Source of the DNA: an uncultured Mycoplasmatota bacterium | Lineage (GTDB): Bacteria; Bacillota_I; Bacilli_A; RF39; UBA660 | Assembly: GCA_946414095.1 (NCBI GenBank) | Contig: CAMKNB010000006.1 | Span: forward strand, 1-52,314 | Length of the DNA: 52,314 nt | Direction of reading: 5' to 3' | Shown here: piece by piece, positions 24,829-34,125 of the stretch | Layout of the letters: the number at the start of each line of letters is the position of its first letter | Numbering within the stretch: position 1 is the stretch's first letter | Notes under the pieces: generated by a model | What the model was told of the DNA's origin: nothing | Databases searched by the model: none | The model's input: only the letters and a program-made list of their open reading frames with translations | Translations under genes and position numbers: made by a program

Positions 24829-25317
24829 ATGAAAAGAATAGATAAAGATAATTATTATTTAGATTTAGCTGAAGCTGCTCTTGAAAGAGCAACATGTTTG
24901 AGAAGAAAATGGGGAGCAGTAATTGTAAAAGATGATGAAATTATTTCAACTGGATATAATGGAGCTCCAAGAGGTAGAAAAAATTGTACAGATATAGGAA
25001 CTTGTATAAGAGAAGAATTAAACATTCCAAGAGGAGAAAGATATGAACTTTGCAGAAGCGTACATGCTGAACAAAATGCGATAATATCTGCTGCTAGAAA
25101 AGATATGATAGGTTCAACTCTTTATGAAGTTGGAATAGATGCTAAAACTGGAGAATATGTAAAAAACTCAATGCCATGCGCCATGTGTAAAAGATTCATC
25201 ATAAATAGTGGTATAGAAAAATTAGTTTTTAGAGATACAAAAGATAAATATAGAGTAATAATGGTGAGTGATCTTATTGAAAATGATGATAGTTTAAATG
25301 GTTCAAAAGGTTATTAG
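24829..25317 (+). CDS. dCMP deaminase (ComEB-like)
   Basis: Zinc-dependent cytosolic enzyme converting dCMP to dUMP for dTMP synthesis. The zinc site is SVHAEQNA (His79, catalytic Glu81) and PCAMC (Cys117, Cys120). The N-terminal NGAPRGRKNC segment and the insertion between it and the zinc site are typical of dCMP deaminases. I start at the ATG at 24829 (162 aa), with AGAGG upstream. It heads a three-gene plus-strand operon with a glycosyltransferase 12 bases downstream. Alternative deaminase activities are unlikely given the insertion. Confidence 0.92.
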   Translation: MKRIDKDNYYLDLAEAALERATCLRRKWGAVIVKDDEIISTGYNGAPRGRKNCTDIGTCIREELNIPRGERYELCRSVHAEQNAIISAARKDMIGSTLYEVGIDAKTGEYVKNSMPCAMCKRFIINSGIEKLVFRDTKDKYRVIMVSDLIENDDSLNGSKGY

Positions 25318-25329
25318 GAGTGATATAAA

Positions 25330-26193
25330 GTGACTTTAGATATTATTATTCCTTTATGTAATAAAGAAAAAAATATTTTGAATTATTACAATAAAGTAAT
25401 AGAAGAATTAAACAATATTAAATATAACATTATATTTGTGGATGATTCATCTACTGATAAAACACTAGATATTCTAAAAGAAATACAAGCTAAGAATGAT
25501 GAAAAGGTAAAAATAATTAGTTTATCTAATAATTTTGGAAAAGACCTAGCTATCAAAGCAGGATTAGACTATTGTAAAAATGATTTAATATGTATTTTTG
25601 ATTTAGATTTACAAGCAAATGTAACACATATAACAAAAATGTATAATTTTTTACTTGAACATCCAAATTACGATAGCGTTTGTATGTATTCTAATTACGA
25701 AGAAAAAAATATAATTAAAAAAATACAAACTAAATTATTTAATAAAATTTTTGGTTTAGATGTAGATTATAATAAAACTAATTATAGAATGTTCAGAAAA
25801 AATGTAAAAGAAGCTATTCTAAAAAATTCAACTAATCAATTTTCATTATATATGTTTGAACTAATTGGTTTTAATACATACTATTTAAAATTTGATAACA
25901 AAAATCATGTATGTAATTTTAATACAAAAAAAATGATTGGATTTTCAAACAAACCATTTAATTTTATTAAATACATTAATTTATTCTTAATTATTCTATT
26001 TATAGTATTATTAACATTAAGGATACTTAATGTTATTAAAATAGGTAATTGTACTTGCTTATTTGCATTAATCTTATTAATAATATTATTATTGTATGTT
26101 GTTAATTTTTCTTTATACATAGTAAACATCAAATATAAAAAAGATATTTATTTTATAAAAGAATTAATAGGCTTCGATGATAATATATTATGA
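25330..26193 (+). CDS. Family 2 glycosyltransferase with C-terminal membrane helices
   Basis: A GT2 enzyme of the polyprenyl-phosphate sugar transferase type (GtrB/DPM1-like). The GT-A fold shows IIPLCNKE at the start, VDDSSTD (Asp38-Asp39) and the metal motif DLDLQ (Asp91, Asp93). Two hydrophobic helices lie at about residues 218-238 and 242-265, followed by a short cytoplasmic tail. It would move a sugar from a nucleotide donor to a lipid carrier at the inner face of the membrane. The start is GTG, with AGGAG at good spacing. It sits between dCMP deaminase and an LRV-repeat protein; a functional link is not obvious. The sugar is unknown. Confidence 0.85.
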   Translation: MTLDIIIPLCNKEKNILNYYNKVIEELNNIKYNIIFVDDSSTDKTLDILKEIQAKNDEKVKIISLSNNFGKDLAIKAGLDYCKNDLICIFDLDLQANVTHITKMYNFLLEHPNYDSVCMYSNYEEKNIIKKIQTKLFNKIFGLDVDYNKTNYRMFRKNVKEAILKNSTNQFSLYMFELIGFNTYYLKFDNKNHVCNFNTKKMIGFSNKPFNFIKYINLFLIILFIVLLTLRILNVIKIGNCTCLFALILLIILLLYVVNFSLYIVNIKYKKDIYFIKELIGFDDNIL

Positions 26194-26201
26194 GGTGAGT
26201 A

Positions 26202-27302
26202 ATGAAAAATTTAAAAGATATAACTGATTTAAATGAAGTTGCTAATATTATCAAAGAATATATTTTAAAAAATAAGATATCAGAAGAATATTTAATAAAT
26301 TTTAATTGTCCTGAAGACATTCTTAATATGCTAGTAAATGATAGTAATGTTTTAGTGAGAAAAATAGGTGTACAAAATAAAAATTGTTCTATTCAAACAC
26401 TAGAAAGAATAATTAAATTCGATTCAAACTCAACTATTAAAAAAACAGCAATTCAAAATCCTAATTGTACTGTAGAATTACTAGATAGATTATTAATGGA
26501 TAATGATTTTTTTATTAGAGATGCTGCTAAAAAAAGACTTGAAACAATAGGTAAAGAAGAAACCAAAGAAATAAAAAAAGGCAAACATGAAGAAGAACTT
26601 GATAATATGATACTATATTACAATGAATTAAAAGAACAAAAACATCTAGAAGAAAAACAAAATAGACCTAAAATTATGGCAGATCCAAATGAACTAGCTG
26701 CAGCTAGGAGAATGGCGACAAATAATGTAGGAAAAATTAATCTAGATAATAACATTTCTACAGAAAGTATTCAAAGCAATATTTCATTAAGCCAAAATCC
26801 AAATAATTTAGTTGAAAATAAACAAGAAACAAATATTCAAGAATCTAAAAATGTTATGATAGATGTAAACTCAGAAAGTGAAGAAGAAAAACTGTTCGAA
26901 GCAGAAATTGAAAAAGAACTAGCATTAGAAGAGCAAAATAAATCACCATCTAAATTGTTAATAACCATCAACAAATTAAAAAGAAGTAATAAATTATTCG
27001 TTAGAAAATTCTATCATAGTATTAAAGTAGATAGTAGTACTTTCCTTACACAGGTTAATGATCATTTTGAGATTAAAAGTGAATTTTTATCGGTACTAAA
27101 TTTCCTAAATTTAGAAAATATTAATACTACTAATTTAAAAATTAGTGGTATAGACATAAGCGAATCAAATCTAAAAATTGATCCTCAACTTGTATACAAT
27201 AAAGACTTGAGTAATGCCACATTAGATGATAAAAACTTATCTTCATATAATTTTGATGGAGTGAATATGGAAGGTACAAACGTTGGAGTTAAGAAATATT
27301 AA
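26202..27302 (+). CDS. LRV-repeat protein with pentapeptide-like C-terminus
   Basis: A 366-aa protein with three 24-27-residue repeats at residues ~36-115, each opening with NCP/NCS/NCT and containing LxxLxxDxxxxVR-like positions. This resembles leucine-rich-variant (LRV) repeats. A charged coiled-coil-like and low-complexity linker follows (~115-250). The C-terminus has xNLxx/xNFxG steps (DLSNATLDDKNLSSYNFDG) like pentapeptide repeats. No membrane segment or signal is present. The ATG has GAGGTGAG upstream and lies 8 bases after the glycosyltransferase gene. Probably a scaffold or interaction protein; the function is unknown. Confidence 0.7.
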   Translation: MKNLKDITDLNEVANIIKEYILKNKISEEYLINFNCPEDILNMLVNDSNVLVRKIGVQNKNCSIQTLERIIKFDSNSTIKKTAIQNPNCTVELLDRLLMDNDFFIRDAAKKRLETIGKEETKEIKKGKHEEELDNMILYYNELKEQKHLEEKQNRPKIMADPNELAAARRMATNNVGKINLDNNISTESIQSNISLSQNPNNLVENKQETNIQESKNVMIDVNSESEEEKLFEAEIEKELALEEQNKSPSKLLITINKLKRSNKLFVRKFYHSIKVDSSTFLTQVNDHFEIKSEFLSVLNFLNLENINTTNLKISGIDISESNLKIDPQLVYNKDLSNATLDDKNLSSYNFDGVNMEGTNVGVKKY

Positions 27303-27333
27303 AAGAGTAGTCATAAATATTAACTACTCTTTT
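27301..27333. terminator. Bidirectional terminator, LRV gene and tsaD
   Basis: Perfect 11-base arms AAAAGAGTAGT and ACTACTCTTTT surround an 11-base loop. It includes the stop codons of both convergent genes. Confidence 0.88.
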
Positions 27334-28346
27334 TTAAAACTCATTTCCAAACTTGCATGACTCTGCGCATTTGTAGATAATGGTGCAAATTGCTTATTCT
27401 TATATAGTACATAAGCTGCTGCACCAATCATGGCTGCATTATCAGTACAATATTTCTTTTCAGGCATATACATATTTACGCCAATGCTTTCACACATATC
27501 TTTTAATGAATTACGTATGTATGAATTTGCTGCTACGCCACCACTTATTAAAAATGTTTTCAAATTATATTTTAACAATGCTTTCTTTGTTTTGTCTACT
27601 AAGTGTGATGTTACACAATTTTGAAAAGAACATGCTAAATCATATTTATTAATTTCATGTCCTCTTTGATGCTCATTATGTACTAAATTATTAATGTGAC
27701 TCTTAATTCCACTAAAACTAAAGTTATATGAATCATCATTTAATATTTGAGGCATCTTATAAGAAGGACTACCTTCAAGAGCGTACTTTTCAACGTTAGG
27801 ACCTCCTGGATATGGTAAATCAAGAATTCTTGCAACTTTATCATATGCTTCTCCTATTGCATCATCTAGTGTTTGACCAAGATATTCAAATTCATTTTCA
27901 CTTTTCATGAGTATTAAATCTGTATGTCCACCAGATACAATTAATGAAATTAATGGATATTCATATTCATTTCCAATCATATTAGCATATATATGGCCCA
28001 TCATATGATTAGTAGCTATAAATGGTTTATTATATATAAATGCCAAAGTTTTTGTTGCTTCGACACCCACTAGTAAACTACCAAGTAATCCTGGTGCATA
28101 AGTACATGCAAATGCATCCATATCTTCAAGTGACATATTTGCTCTATTTAAACATTCATCTATTACCATAGTAATATTTTCTAGATGAAGTCTACTTGCT
28201 ACTTCTGGAACAACTCCACCATACTTTGTATGTACATCTATTTGTGAATTAATTACCGTTGCTACATCTTCATGTCCATTTTTTATTATGCTTACGCTTG
28301 TTTCATCACAAGAAGATTCAACAGCTAAAATATAAACATCTTTCAT
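27324..28346 (-). CDS. tsaD: tRNA N6-threonylcarbamoyladenosine transferase TsaD
   Basis: Transfers the threonylcarbamoyl group to A37 of ANN-decoding tRNAs, working with TsaB and TsaE. Seen in the sequence: an N-terminal ASKHA nucleotide-binding fold (LAVESSCDETS), the metal-binding HMMGHIYAN, SGGHTD, and late GGVAANS and TDNAAMIG motifs. The length (340 aa) is normal. It is the third gene of tsaB-rimI-tsaD; its ATG overlaps the rimI stop by one base (TAATG). It ends in a terminator shared with the convergent LRV gene. Confidence 0.97.
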   Translation of the reverse strand: MKDVYILAVESSCDETSVSIIKNGHEDVATVINSQIDVHTKYGGVVPEVASRLHLENITMVIDECLNRANMSLEDMDAFACTYAPGLLGSLLVGVEATKTLAFIYNKPFIATNHMMGHIYANMIGNEYEYPLISLIVSGGHTDLILMKSENEFEYLGQTLDDAIGEAYDKVARILDLPYPGGPNVEKYALEGSPSYKMPQILNDDSYNFSFSGIKSHINNLVHNEHQRGHEINKYDLACSFQNCVTSHLVDKTKKALLKYNLKTFLISGGVAANSYIRNSLKDMCESIGVNMYMPEKKYCTDNAAMIGAAAYVLYKNKQFAPLSTNAQSHASLEMSFKKE

Positions 28347-28678
28347 TATTTCACCTTCTCCATAATAATAGCTGTATCTTCGCCATAATATCTCTCTCTA
28401 AGACTTATTTCTTTAAAACCAAGTTTATTATATAGGCGCAATGCTTCATTATTATTTTCATTAACTTCAAGCATTATTCTACTATATTCTTCATTCTCTA
28501 TAACTTCATTCATTAATGCTGTTGCTATTCCTTTATGTCTTTCTTCTTCATTTACATATAGATTCATGATATCAATAACATTATCAACATTTCTAATTTC
28601 TAAATATCCTAATGTTTTTTCACCATTCATATAACTATATACAGAGTCTGTATCACTTAATATTTCTTTTTCTATCAT
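28346..28678 (-). CDS. rimI: RimI-like N-acetyltransferase, short form
   Basis: GNAT-family acetyltransferase in the position where rimI lies between tsaB and tsaD in many Firmicutes. In enterobacteria RimI acetylates ribosomal protein S18. The acetyl-CoA loop is RHKGIATALM (around residues 48-57), followed by MLEVNENNNEALRLYNKLGF, which is characteristic of RimI. At 110 aa it lacks about 40 N-terminal residues of the usual fold. The ATG overlaps the tsaB stop (ATGA), so the start is well fixed and the shortness looks real. Activity may therefore be altered. Confidence 0.8.
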   Translation of the reverse strand: MIEKEILSDTDSVYSYMNGEKTLGYLEIRNVDNVIDIMNLYVNEEERHKGIATALMNEVIENEEYSRIMLEVNENNNEALRLYNKLGFKEISLRERYYGEDTAIIMEKVK

Positions 28679-29220
28679 TTTTCCACCTCTATTTTCTTAA
28701 CATAATTTGCTTTAACAAAATGAGGATTTTCACTAGTCATATTTTTACAATAATCTATTATTTTATTGATATCTAGCTTTTGTTCTACTACTTCATACTC
28801 ACAGTCATTAACTTCACTATAATATTCATCTTTAATAGGCTTATTATTTTTGTCAAAAACACTAATATAATATCCTTTATTATCTTCAATAATAGCAGCT
28901 TTATTTTCTTTAGTATCATTACTAACTAAATAAGCTGTTAAACTTGATATAGTATTAATATCTATTTTAAGTGCGTAAGCCATTGTTTTTGCAATAGATA
29001 AGCCAATTCTAATACCAGTAAAACTTCCTGGACCATTTATTACTATTATTTTTTTTAGATTTTTAACATCTAAATTATTTTCTTTAAAAATTTCTTCAAT
29101 CATTGGCATTGTATAAATAGAATGACTATATTCACTTTCTTTTGTCTTAATAAATAAGTCATTATTATTTTTTAATGCTATTGTGATCAATTCTGAATGT
29201 GTATCAATAAATAATATCAT
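28675..29220 (-). CDS. tsaB: tRNA threonylcarbamoyladenosine biosynthesis protein TsaB
   Basis: Partner and scaffold of TsaD in t6A37 synthesis. The N-terminal half of the ASKHA fold shows MILFIDTHSELITIALK and the signature GPGSFTGIRIGLS near residue 65. At 181 aa the C-terminal subdomain is short. It leads the tsaB-rimI-tsaD operon, with AGAGG before the ATG and a near-consensus promoter 31 bases upstream. TsaC and TsaE are not in this window. Confidence 0.93.
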   Translation of the reverse strand: MILFIDTHSELITIALKNNNDLFIKTKESEYSHSIYTMPMIEEIFKENNLDVKNLKKIIVINGPGSFTGIRIGLSIAKTMAYALKIDINTISSLTAYLVSNDTKENKAAIIEDNKGYYISVFDKNNKPIKDEYYSEVNDCEYEVVEQKLDINKIIDYCKNMTSENPHFVKANYVKKIEVEK

Positions 29221-29250
29221 AATATTCCTCTTTTCTAAATAACCTTTGGT

Positions 29251-29279
29251 ATTATATATTAATTTCTATTTTAAGTCAA
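29251..29279 (-). promoter_or_regulatory. Promoter of tsaB-rimI-tsaD
   Basis: On the minus strand TTGACT (29274-29279), a 17-bp spacer and TATAAT (29251-29256). The -35 overlaps the stop codon of the nucleotidyltransferase gene upstream. Confidence 0.85.
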
Positions 29280-30169
29280 TTCCATAAATTTTTATTATAA
29301 AGCCCATCTTTTATTAATTCATTAATATAATTAGTAACCATGTCTTTATCTTCTTTATATGTTACTCCAACCCATTTAGCTGGTGTTTTTAAAACTTTAA
29401 AGTTATATTTATTTTCACTAATTGATTTAGTTATAACATCAGGTATTAAATATTCATCCTTTTCTAAATTACTATTCTCCATGAAATTACTTAAATTAGA
29501 TTCTATATATTCAAAAAAATCAGGATTTAAAACAATCATATTCATGGAAACAAGAGTATTTGATCCTATCGTATATTCTTCACCGTCACTCAATTTAGTA
29601 GCTTTGATTACATTGTTTTCTTGAATTATACTTGATTCAATAAGTTCACTCAAATCATTTTTATTACTTCTTATAACTCCTCTTTTGACAGAACCATTTT
29701 CACTCATAGTATTTGTTACTTTATAGCCAAGTATTGCCATTTTCCCTTCATTATTATCAATAAAATCACTTGCTATTTTAAACGATTCAAATCCATAATA
29801 GTCATCTGCATTAATCATGACAAAAGGTTCATTTATAACATTCTTAGCACATAATATAGCATGCGCTGTACCCATTGGTTTTACTCTACTTTCAGGTATT
29901 TTGTACTTACTTGGAATATTATCAAGTTTTTGAAATACATATTCAACTTTAATGTGATTTTCGATTCTTTTTCCAACAGTATTTCTAAATAGGTCATAAT
30001 TTTCCTCTTTTATAATAAATACAACTTTGTTAAAACCACATCTTATTGCATCGAAAATTGAATAATCAATTATATACTCACCACTAGGTCCAAAGGCGGT
30101 TGCTTGTTTTAAACCACCAAATCTGCTTCCCATTCCTGCTGCTAATATTAATAATGTTTTATTTTTCAT
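29276..30169 (-). CDS. Sugar-nucleotide pyrophosphorylase-like nucleotidyltransferase
   Basis: An NTP-transferase-fold enzyme (297 aa). The N-terminal LAAGMGSRFGGLKQ is the nucleotide-binding signature, with the Lys that follows it in family members. NADDYYG (around residue 119) supplies the metal-binding Asp residues. The C-terminus lacks the left-handed helix repeats of GlmU/GlgC. Such enzymes activate sugar-1-phosphates or phosphocholine-like groups; the substrate is not identifiable. GGAGG precedes the ATG, which sits just after the ftsH terminator. No clear promoter is visible, so it may rely on ftsH read-through. Confidence 0.8.
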   Translation of the reverse strand: MKNKTLLILAAGMGSRFGGLKQATAFGPSGEYIIDYSIFDAIRCGFNKVVFIIKEENYDLFRNTVGKRIENHIKVEYVFQKLDNIPSKYKIPESRVKPMGTAHAILCAKNVINEPFVMINADDYYGFESFKIASDFIDNNEGKMAILGYKVTNTMSENGSVKRGVIRSNKNDLSELIESSIIQENNVIKATKLSDGEEYTIGSNTLVSMNMIVLNPDFFEYIESNLSNFMENSNLEKDEYLIPDVITKSISENKYNFKVLKTPAKWVGVTYKEDKDMVTNYINELIKDGLYNKNLWN

Positions 30170-30184
30170 AAATCCTCCATATAC

Positions 30185-30214
30185 AAAAAGAGATTACTGA
30201 TAATCAGTAACCTC
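30185..30214 (-). terminator. Intrinsic terminator after ftsH
   Basis: On the minus strand GAGGTTACTGA pairs with TCAGTAATCTC (one G-T) around a 3-base loop, followed by TTTTT. It marks the end of the large origin-type gene run. Confidence 0.88.
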
Positions 30215-30217
30215 AAA

Positions 30218-32143
30218 TTATTTCTTTTCTGTTTCTTCTGTGTGTTTTTTTGATTTTTTTTCAGCTTCTTCATTATCAGAATTATCATCTTTTTTAACTT
30301 TATAATTACTATTTTCTTCTACCAATTCTTCTATTTCTTCTTTTGTTAAAGTTTCTTTAGCAATAAGTGCATTAGCAAGCACACTAATCAATTTCTTTTC
30401 ATTAGAAACTATTTTTTTAGCTTCCTTATAACACTCATCAATAATTTTTTTAACTTCTTGATCGATTTGTAATGCTACTTGATCAGAGAAATTTTTAGTT
30501 TGATTATAATCTCTACCTAAAAACACGCTTTCGCTTCTATGTTCAAATTGCATTGGTCCAAGTGAACTCATACCGTATTCAGTAACCATACTTCTTGCTA
30601 TTTTAGTAGCACGTTTTAAGTCATCACTAGCTCCTGTTGATATTTCATCCATATAAGTTTCTTCACTTGCGCGACCAGATAGAAGTGTAATTATTTGTTC
30701 TTCTAATTCTTTCTTAGTATATACTAAAGTTCTTTCTTCTTTTGGAAGCATTTGAGTATATCCTCCAGCCATACCACGAGGAATTATTGTTATTTTATGA
30801 ACTTCTTCTCCATTTGGAAGAATAATTCCACTAACTGCATGTCCTGCTTCATGATAAGCTACTATTTTCTTTTCATAGTCTGTAACTTTTCTACTTGTCT
30901 TAGCAGGTCCCATTAATACTCTATCACTTGCTTCATCAATTTCGTCCATAGTAATAGAATTTTTATTTCTTCTTACTGCTAATAATGCAGCTTCATTAAG
31001 TAAGTTTTCTAAATCAGCACCGCTATATCCAGGTGTTCTCTCAGCAATAAATTTTAAATTAACATTACTATCTAATATTTTATTTTTAGCATGTACTTTT
31101 AATATTTCTTCTCTTTCTCTCACATCAGGTTTTCCAACAGTAACTTGTCTATCAAATCTACCAGGTCTAAGTAAAGCTGGATCTAGTACATCTGGTCTAT
31201 TTGTTGCTGCTATGATAATTATACCTTCATTTTCACCAAATCCATCCATTTCAGATAATAATTGATTTAATGTTTGTTCTCTTTCATCATGTCCGCCACC
31301 TAATCCAGTACCTCTTTCACGTCCAACAGCATCAATTTCATCAATAAATATTAGACAAGGTGCTGTTTGTTTTGCTTGTTTAAACATATCTCTAACACGA
31401 GAAGCTCCAACACCTACAAATAATTCAACAAAATCAGAACCGCTGATATAGAAGAATGGAACTTTTGCTTCACCGGCTATGGCCTTAGCAAGTAATGTTT
31501 TACCTGTTCCTGGAGGACCTACTAAAAGTACTCCTTTTGGAATTCTAGCTCCCATCTTAGTAAATTTCTTTGGATTTTTTAAGAAATCAATTAGTTCTTG
31601 AACTTCTTCTTTTTCCTCTTTTAATCCAGCAACATCTTTAAATGTTTTACTTCCGCCTTCATCGGCTAATTTAGCTTTACTTCTACCAAAATCAAATGTT
31701 CCTTTTCCATTGTTTCCAAGTTTCATAAACATCATGTATAGTAAAACTCCAAAAACCAATATTGGTACAACATTTATTAAAATGTTTAACCAAGTGCTAT
31801 TTTCAGGATTTGTATTTGTTTGAACTTTTAAATTTTGTTTTTCAGCATTATCATATAAAGATGATATTACAGTATCTGTATATGGTACAGTGACTTTAAA
31901 AGTTTCATTTTTTGCATAGTCTTTTAATTTACCTGTTACAATATAGACACCAGAAGCACTTTTTGGTGTAACAACTATTTCCTCTACATTTCCATCATTT
32001 AATTGTGTAGTAAGTTCAGTATAATTTAATTCATTAACTTTATTACCTACTGTACTTAATATTAAATAAGAGCCAAATATTACTACTAAAAGTAATATAT
32101 ATGGCATAAAACTCATACTTTTTTTACTTCTCTTGATATTCAT
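30218..32143 (-). CDS. ftsH: ATP-dependent zinc metalloprotease FtsH
   Basis: Hexameric membrane-anchored AAA+ protease that degrades unassembled or regulatory membrane proteins and some cytosolic ones. Two membrane helices (residues ~13-31 and ~120-140) flank an extracytoplasmic domain. The AAA+ module has Walker A GPPGTGKT (209-216), Walker B FIDEID and the second region of homology ATNRPD. The zinc protease site is HEAGH (431-435). A Lys/Glu-rich tail ends the 641-aa protein. It follows tilS as in B. subtilis, except that hprT, usually between them, is missing. Confidence 0.98.
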   Translation of the reverse strand: MNIKRSKKSMSFMPYILLLVVIFGSYLILSTVGNKVNELNYTELTTQLNDGNVEEIVVTPKSASGVYIVTGKLKDYAKNETFKVTVPYTDTVISSLYDNAEKQNLKVQTNTNPENSTWLNILINVVPILVFGVLLYMMFMKLGNNGKGTFDFGRSKAKLADEGGSKTFKDVAGLKEEKEEVQELIDFLKNPKKFTKMGARIPKGVLLVGPPGTGKTLLAKAIAGEAKVPFFYISGSDFVELFVGVGASRVRDMFKQAKQTAPCLIFIDEIDAVGRERGTGLGGGHDEREQTLNQLLSEMDGFGENEGIIIIAATNRPDVLDPALLRPGRFDRQVTVGKPDVREREEILKVHAKNKILDSNVNLKFIAERTPGYSGADLENLLNEAALLAVRRNKNSITMDEIDEASDRVLMGPAKTSRKVTDYEKKIVAYHEAGHAVSGIILPNGEEVHKITIIPRGMAGGYTQMLPKEERTLVYTKKELEEQIITLLSGRASEETYMDEISTGASDDLKRATKIARSMVTEYGMSSLGPMQFEHRSESVFLGRDYNQTKNFSDQVALQIDQEVKKIIDECYKEAKKIVSNEKKLISVLANALIAKETLTKEEIEELVEENSNYKVKKDDNSDNEEAEKKSKKHTEETEKK

Positions 32144-32157
32144 ATAATCCGTCCTTT

Positions 32158-33483
32158 CTAATAATACTTAAGTATTATATCATATTCTTCAGTAATTTTT
32201 CTATCTAGTTTTGATTTTTTTAATCCTGGAATCCAAATTATTGTATTTTCAGAGTCTAAAACTACTGGCCATGAGTCCCTATCAACTGATTTTATCTTTT
32301 CATTTATAAATATTTCGCTTAGTTTTTTACTACCATTCAACCCTTTAACTTCCATTTTATCGCCATCTCTTCTATTTCTAACGTATAATGGAAGTTTTAC
32401 TTCCTTACTATTAATTCTAGTAGTAAAGTTTGAAGTATCATTACTGTAATTAACTGATTCAATTATTTTACCATTAGGTAGATTAACTACTTTATCTATC
32501 TCCATTTCATATTCATCATATTGCTCTTCATCATAACTAAATGATAATTCATTATAAGCCTTTATAATTATCACATTATTAGGCAAATGAACGATACTAT
32601 TAGATTTATTAGATTTAATAAGATTAAATATTAATTCAACATGGGCATCATTAACTATAAGCAAGTCATCCCCATATATTTTTTCCAAAATACTATAAAT
32701 TATTTTTGTTTGAATAACTTTATCTAATTCAATAAATTTATCAATAAATAATACTCCATCTTGAAATACTCTGTTGAAGACTTTGTTTGCCTCTCTATCT
32801 ATAAATTCACTATTTTCAAGTAATGTTTCACTAAATTTAATAAACTTTTTATGAACATTTGGATTCTCTTTCTTTAAAAAAGGTAATATCACATGTCTAT
32901 ATCTATTTCTAGTATGATAATCTTCATTGTTTGATGAATCGATAAAATATTTAATATTATTTAATTTATTAAACTCTATAATCTCATCTTTTGTTAATGT
33001 TATTAGTGGCCTTATTATTTTATAATTATTTTTATCAACAATTCTAGAAAAGCCACTATAACCTTTTAATGTTGATCCTCTAACAATTCTCATTAGAATA
33101 GTTTCTATTAAATCATCAGCATGATGAGCAGTCATTAAATATTTTGCATTATAACTTTCTATCAATTCTTCAAAAAAATTGTATCTTTTACTTCGAGCCT
33201 CATTTTCAAAATTATCATCTCCCCAAAACTTAATTTTTACAGACTCAAAAATAATGTTATTTTCTTCACAATAACTTTTTACATACTTTTCTTCATTATC
33301 ACTTTCTTTTCTAACATTATGATTTACGTGAGCACAAATTAATTTTAATCCCATCTTTTTTTTGAATTCATTTAAAATATATAGTAGTGCCATGGAATCA
33401 GGTCCTCCTGAAACCCCTACTACTATTTTATCGTTTGGTCTTAAATCTATTTGATTTCTTATAAAGTTATATACTTCTTCCAT
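32158..33483 (-). CDS. tilS: tRNA(Ile)-lysidine synthase
   Basis: Attaches lysine to C34 of the CAU-anticodon tRNA-Ile so that it reads AUA, a codon common in such AT-rich genes. The PP-loop ATPase motif is SGGPDS (about residues 25-30), followed by the N-terminal catalytic domain with AHHADD. A linker and the C-terminal TilS domain (RRDGDKMEVKGLNGSKKLSEIF) complete the 441-aa protein. GAAAGGTC precedes the ATG. It sits between divIC and ftsH, matching Bacillus order. Confidence 0.96.
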   Translation of the reverse strand: MEEVYNFIRNQIDLRPNDKIVVGVSGGPDSMALLYILNEFKKKMGLKLICAHVNHNVRKESDNEEKYVKSYCEENNIIFESVKIKFWGDDNFENEARSKRYNFFEELIESYNAKYLMTAHHADDLIETILMRIVRGSTLKGYSGFSRIVDKNNYKIIRPLITLTKDEIIEFNKLNNIKYFIDSSNNEDYHTRNRYRHVILPFLKKENPNVHKKFIKFSETLLENSEFIDREANKVFNRVFQDGVLFIDKFIELDKVIQTKIIYSILEKIYGDDLLIVNDAHVELIFNLIKSNKSNSIVHLPNNVIIIKAYNELSFSYDEEQYDEYEMEIDKVVNLPNGKIIESVNYSNDTSNFTTRINSKEVKLPLYVRNRRDGDKMEVKGLNGSKKLSEIFINEKIKSVDRDSWPVVLDSENTIIWIPGLKKSKLDRKITEEYDIILKYY

Positions 33484-33495
33484 TATTTGACCTTT

Positions 33496-33786
33496 CTAGT
33501 CTTCAATTTTTATTATTATTTCATCCTTCTTTGAATACAAGTATTTTTCTCTAGCGTATCTAGCCATATATTCAGGATCTTGAAGTTTATTTATTTCATC
33601 CTTCAATGCTTCTTCAGTAGATAATGTATCATTATAAGTAATCTTTAAATCATTAATTTCTTTTTTTGTTTTTTCTATTTGAGATACATATGAAAAAGCA
33701 GTAGACACAAAAACTACACTTGCTATTATAAGTCCAATAAATAAAAATGTCACCCTAAATTTTGTCTTTTCACTTAACTTTCTCAT
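33496..33786 (-). CDS. divIC: Cell division protein DivIC/FtsB family
   Basis: Small bitopic division protein that forms the FtsL-DivIC-DivIB subcomplex at the septum. It has a short Lys/Arg-rich cytoplasmic end, one membrane helix (residues ~12-31) and an outer coiled coil (EKTKKEINDLKITYN...). The conserved YMARYAREKYLY follows near the C-terminus. I choose the ATG at 33786 with GGTGAA upstream (96 aa); an in-frame ATG 12 bases earlier has no site. It has its own promoter and a 14-bp palindrome over the -35. Confidence 0.9.
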   Translation of the reverse strand: MRKLSEKTKFRVTFLFIGLIIASVVFVSTAFSYVSQIEKTKKEINDLKITYNDTLSTEEALKDEINKLQDPEYMARYAREKYLYSKKDEIIIKIED

Positions 33787-33810
33787 ATATTTCACCATTT
33801 TCTATTGTTA

Positions 33811-33839
33811 ATTATAACTACTCGAAATGGCTTTTACAA
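33811..33839 (-). promoter_or_regulatory. Promoter of divIC-tilS-ftsH
   Basis: On the minus strand TTGTAA (33834-33839), a 17-bp spacer and TATAAT (33811-33816), about 25 bases before the divIC ATG. Confidence 0.75.
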
Positions 33840-33848
33840 TCGATTGTA
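33835..33848. promoter_or_regulatory. Perfect 14-bp palindrome over the divIC -35 box
   Basis: TACAATCGATTGTA is fully self-complementary. It overlaps the -35 box and ends just before the yabQ stop codon. The position suits a repressor or activator site. Nothing is known of a binding protein. Confidence 0.4.
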
Positions 33849-33849
33849 T

Positions 33850-34125
33850 TTATTTTGACATTTTTTTTGTAAATTTTCTATTTAATATAATAATAAAAAT
33901 CATAGTAATTATCAGAAAATATGAATTTATTTTTGCATAATTTATAAAATAATATATCTTAAAATATATAATTGTGTGTATAAACATAAAAAATATAGAA
34001 TTAATAATATTATAATATTTTTTTTTAGTATATAAGTAACTATATGACAATTTATAAGTAAATATATAAAAAAAACTATATAATATAGAAAATATAAAAG
34101 ATAATATTTGTTCAGTTAAACTCAT
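33850..34125 (-). CDS. yabQ: Sporulation membrane protein YabQ-like
   Basis: A 91-aa membrane protein with three hydrophobic segments and many Tyr, Ile and Lys residues. YabQ in B. subtilis is a mother-cell membrane protein needed for spore cortex formation. The sequence alone is weak evidence (segments of the right kind, MSLTEQILSF start). The position is strong: it directly follows yabP with an ATGA overlap and precedes divIC, as in Bacillus. It is shorter than the Bacillus protein. Confidence 0.75.
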   Translation of the reverse strand: MSLTEQILSFIFSILYSFFYIFTYKLSYSYLYTKKKYYNIINSIFFMFIHTIIYFKIYYFINYAKINSYFLIITMIFIIILNRKFTKKMSK

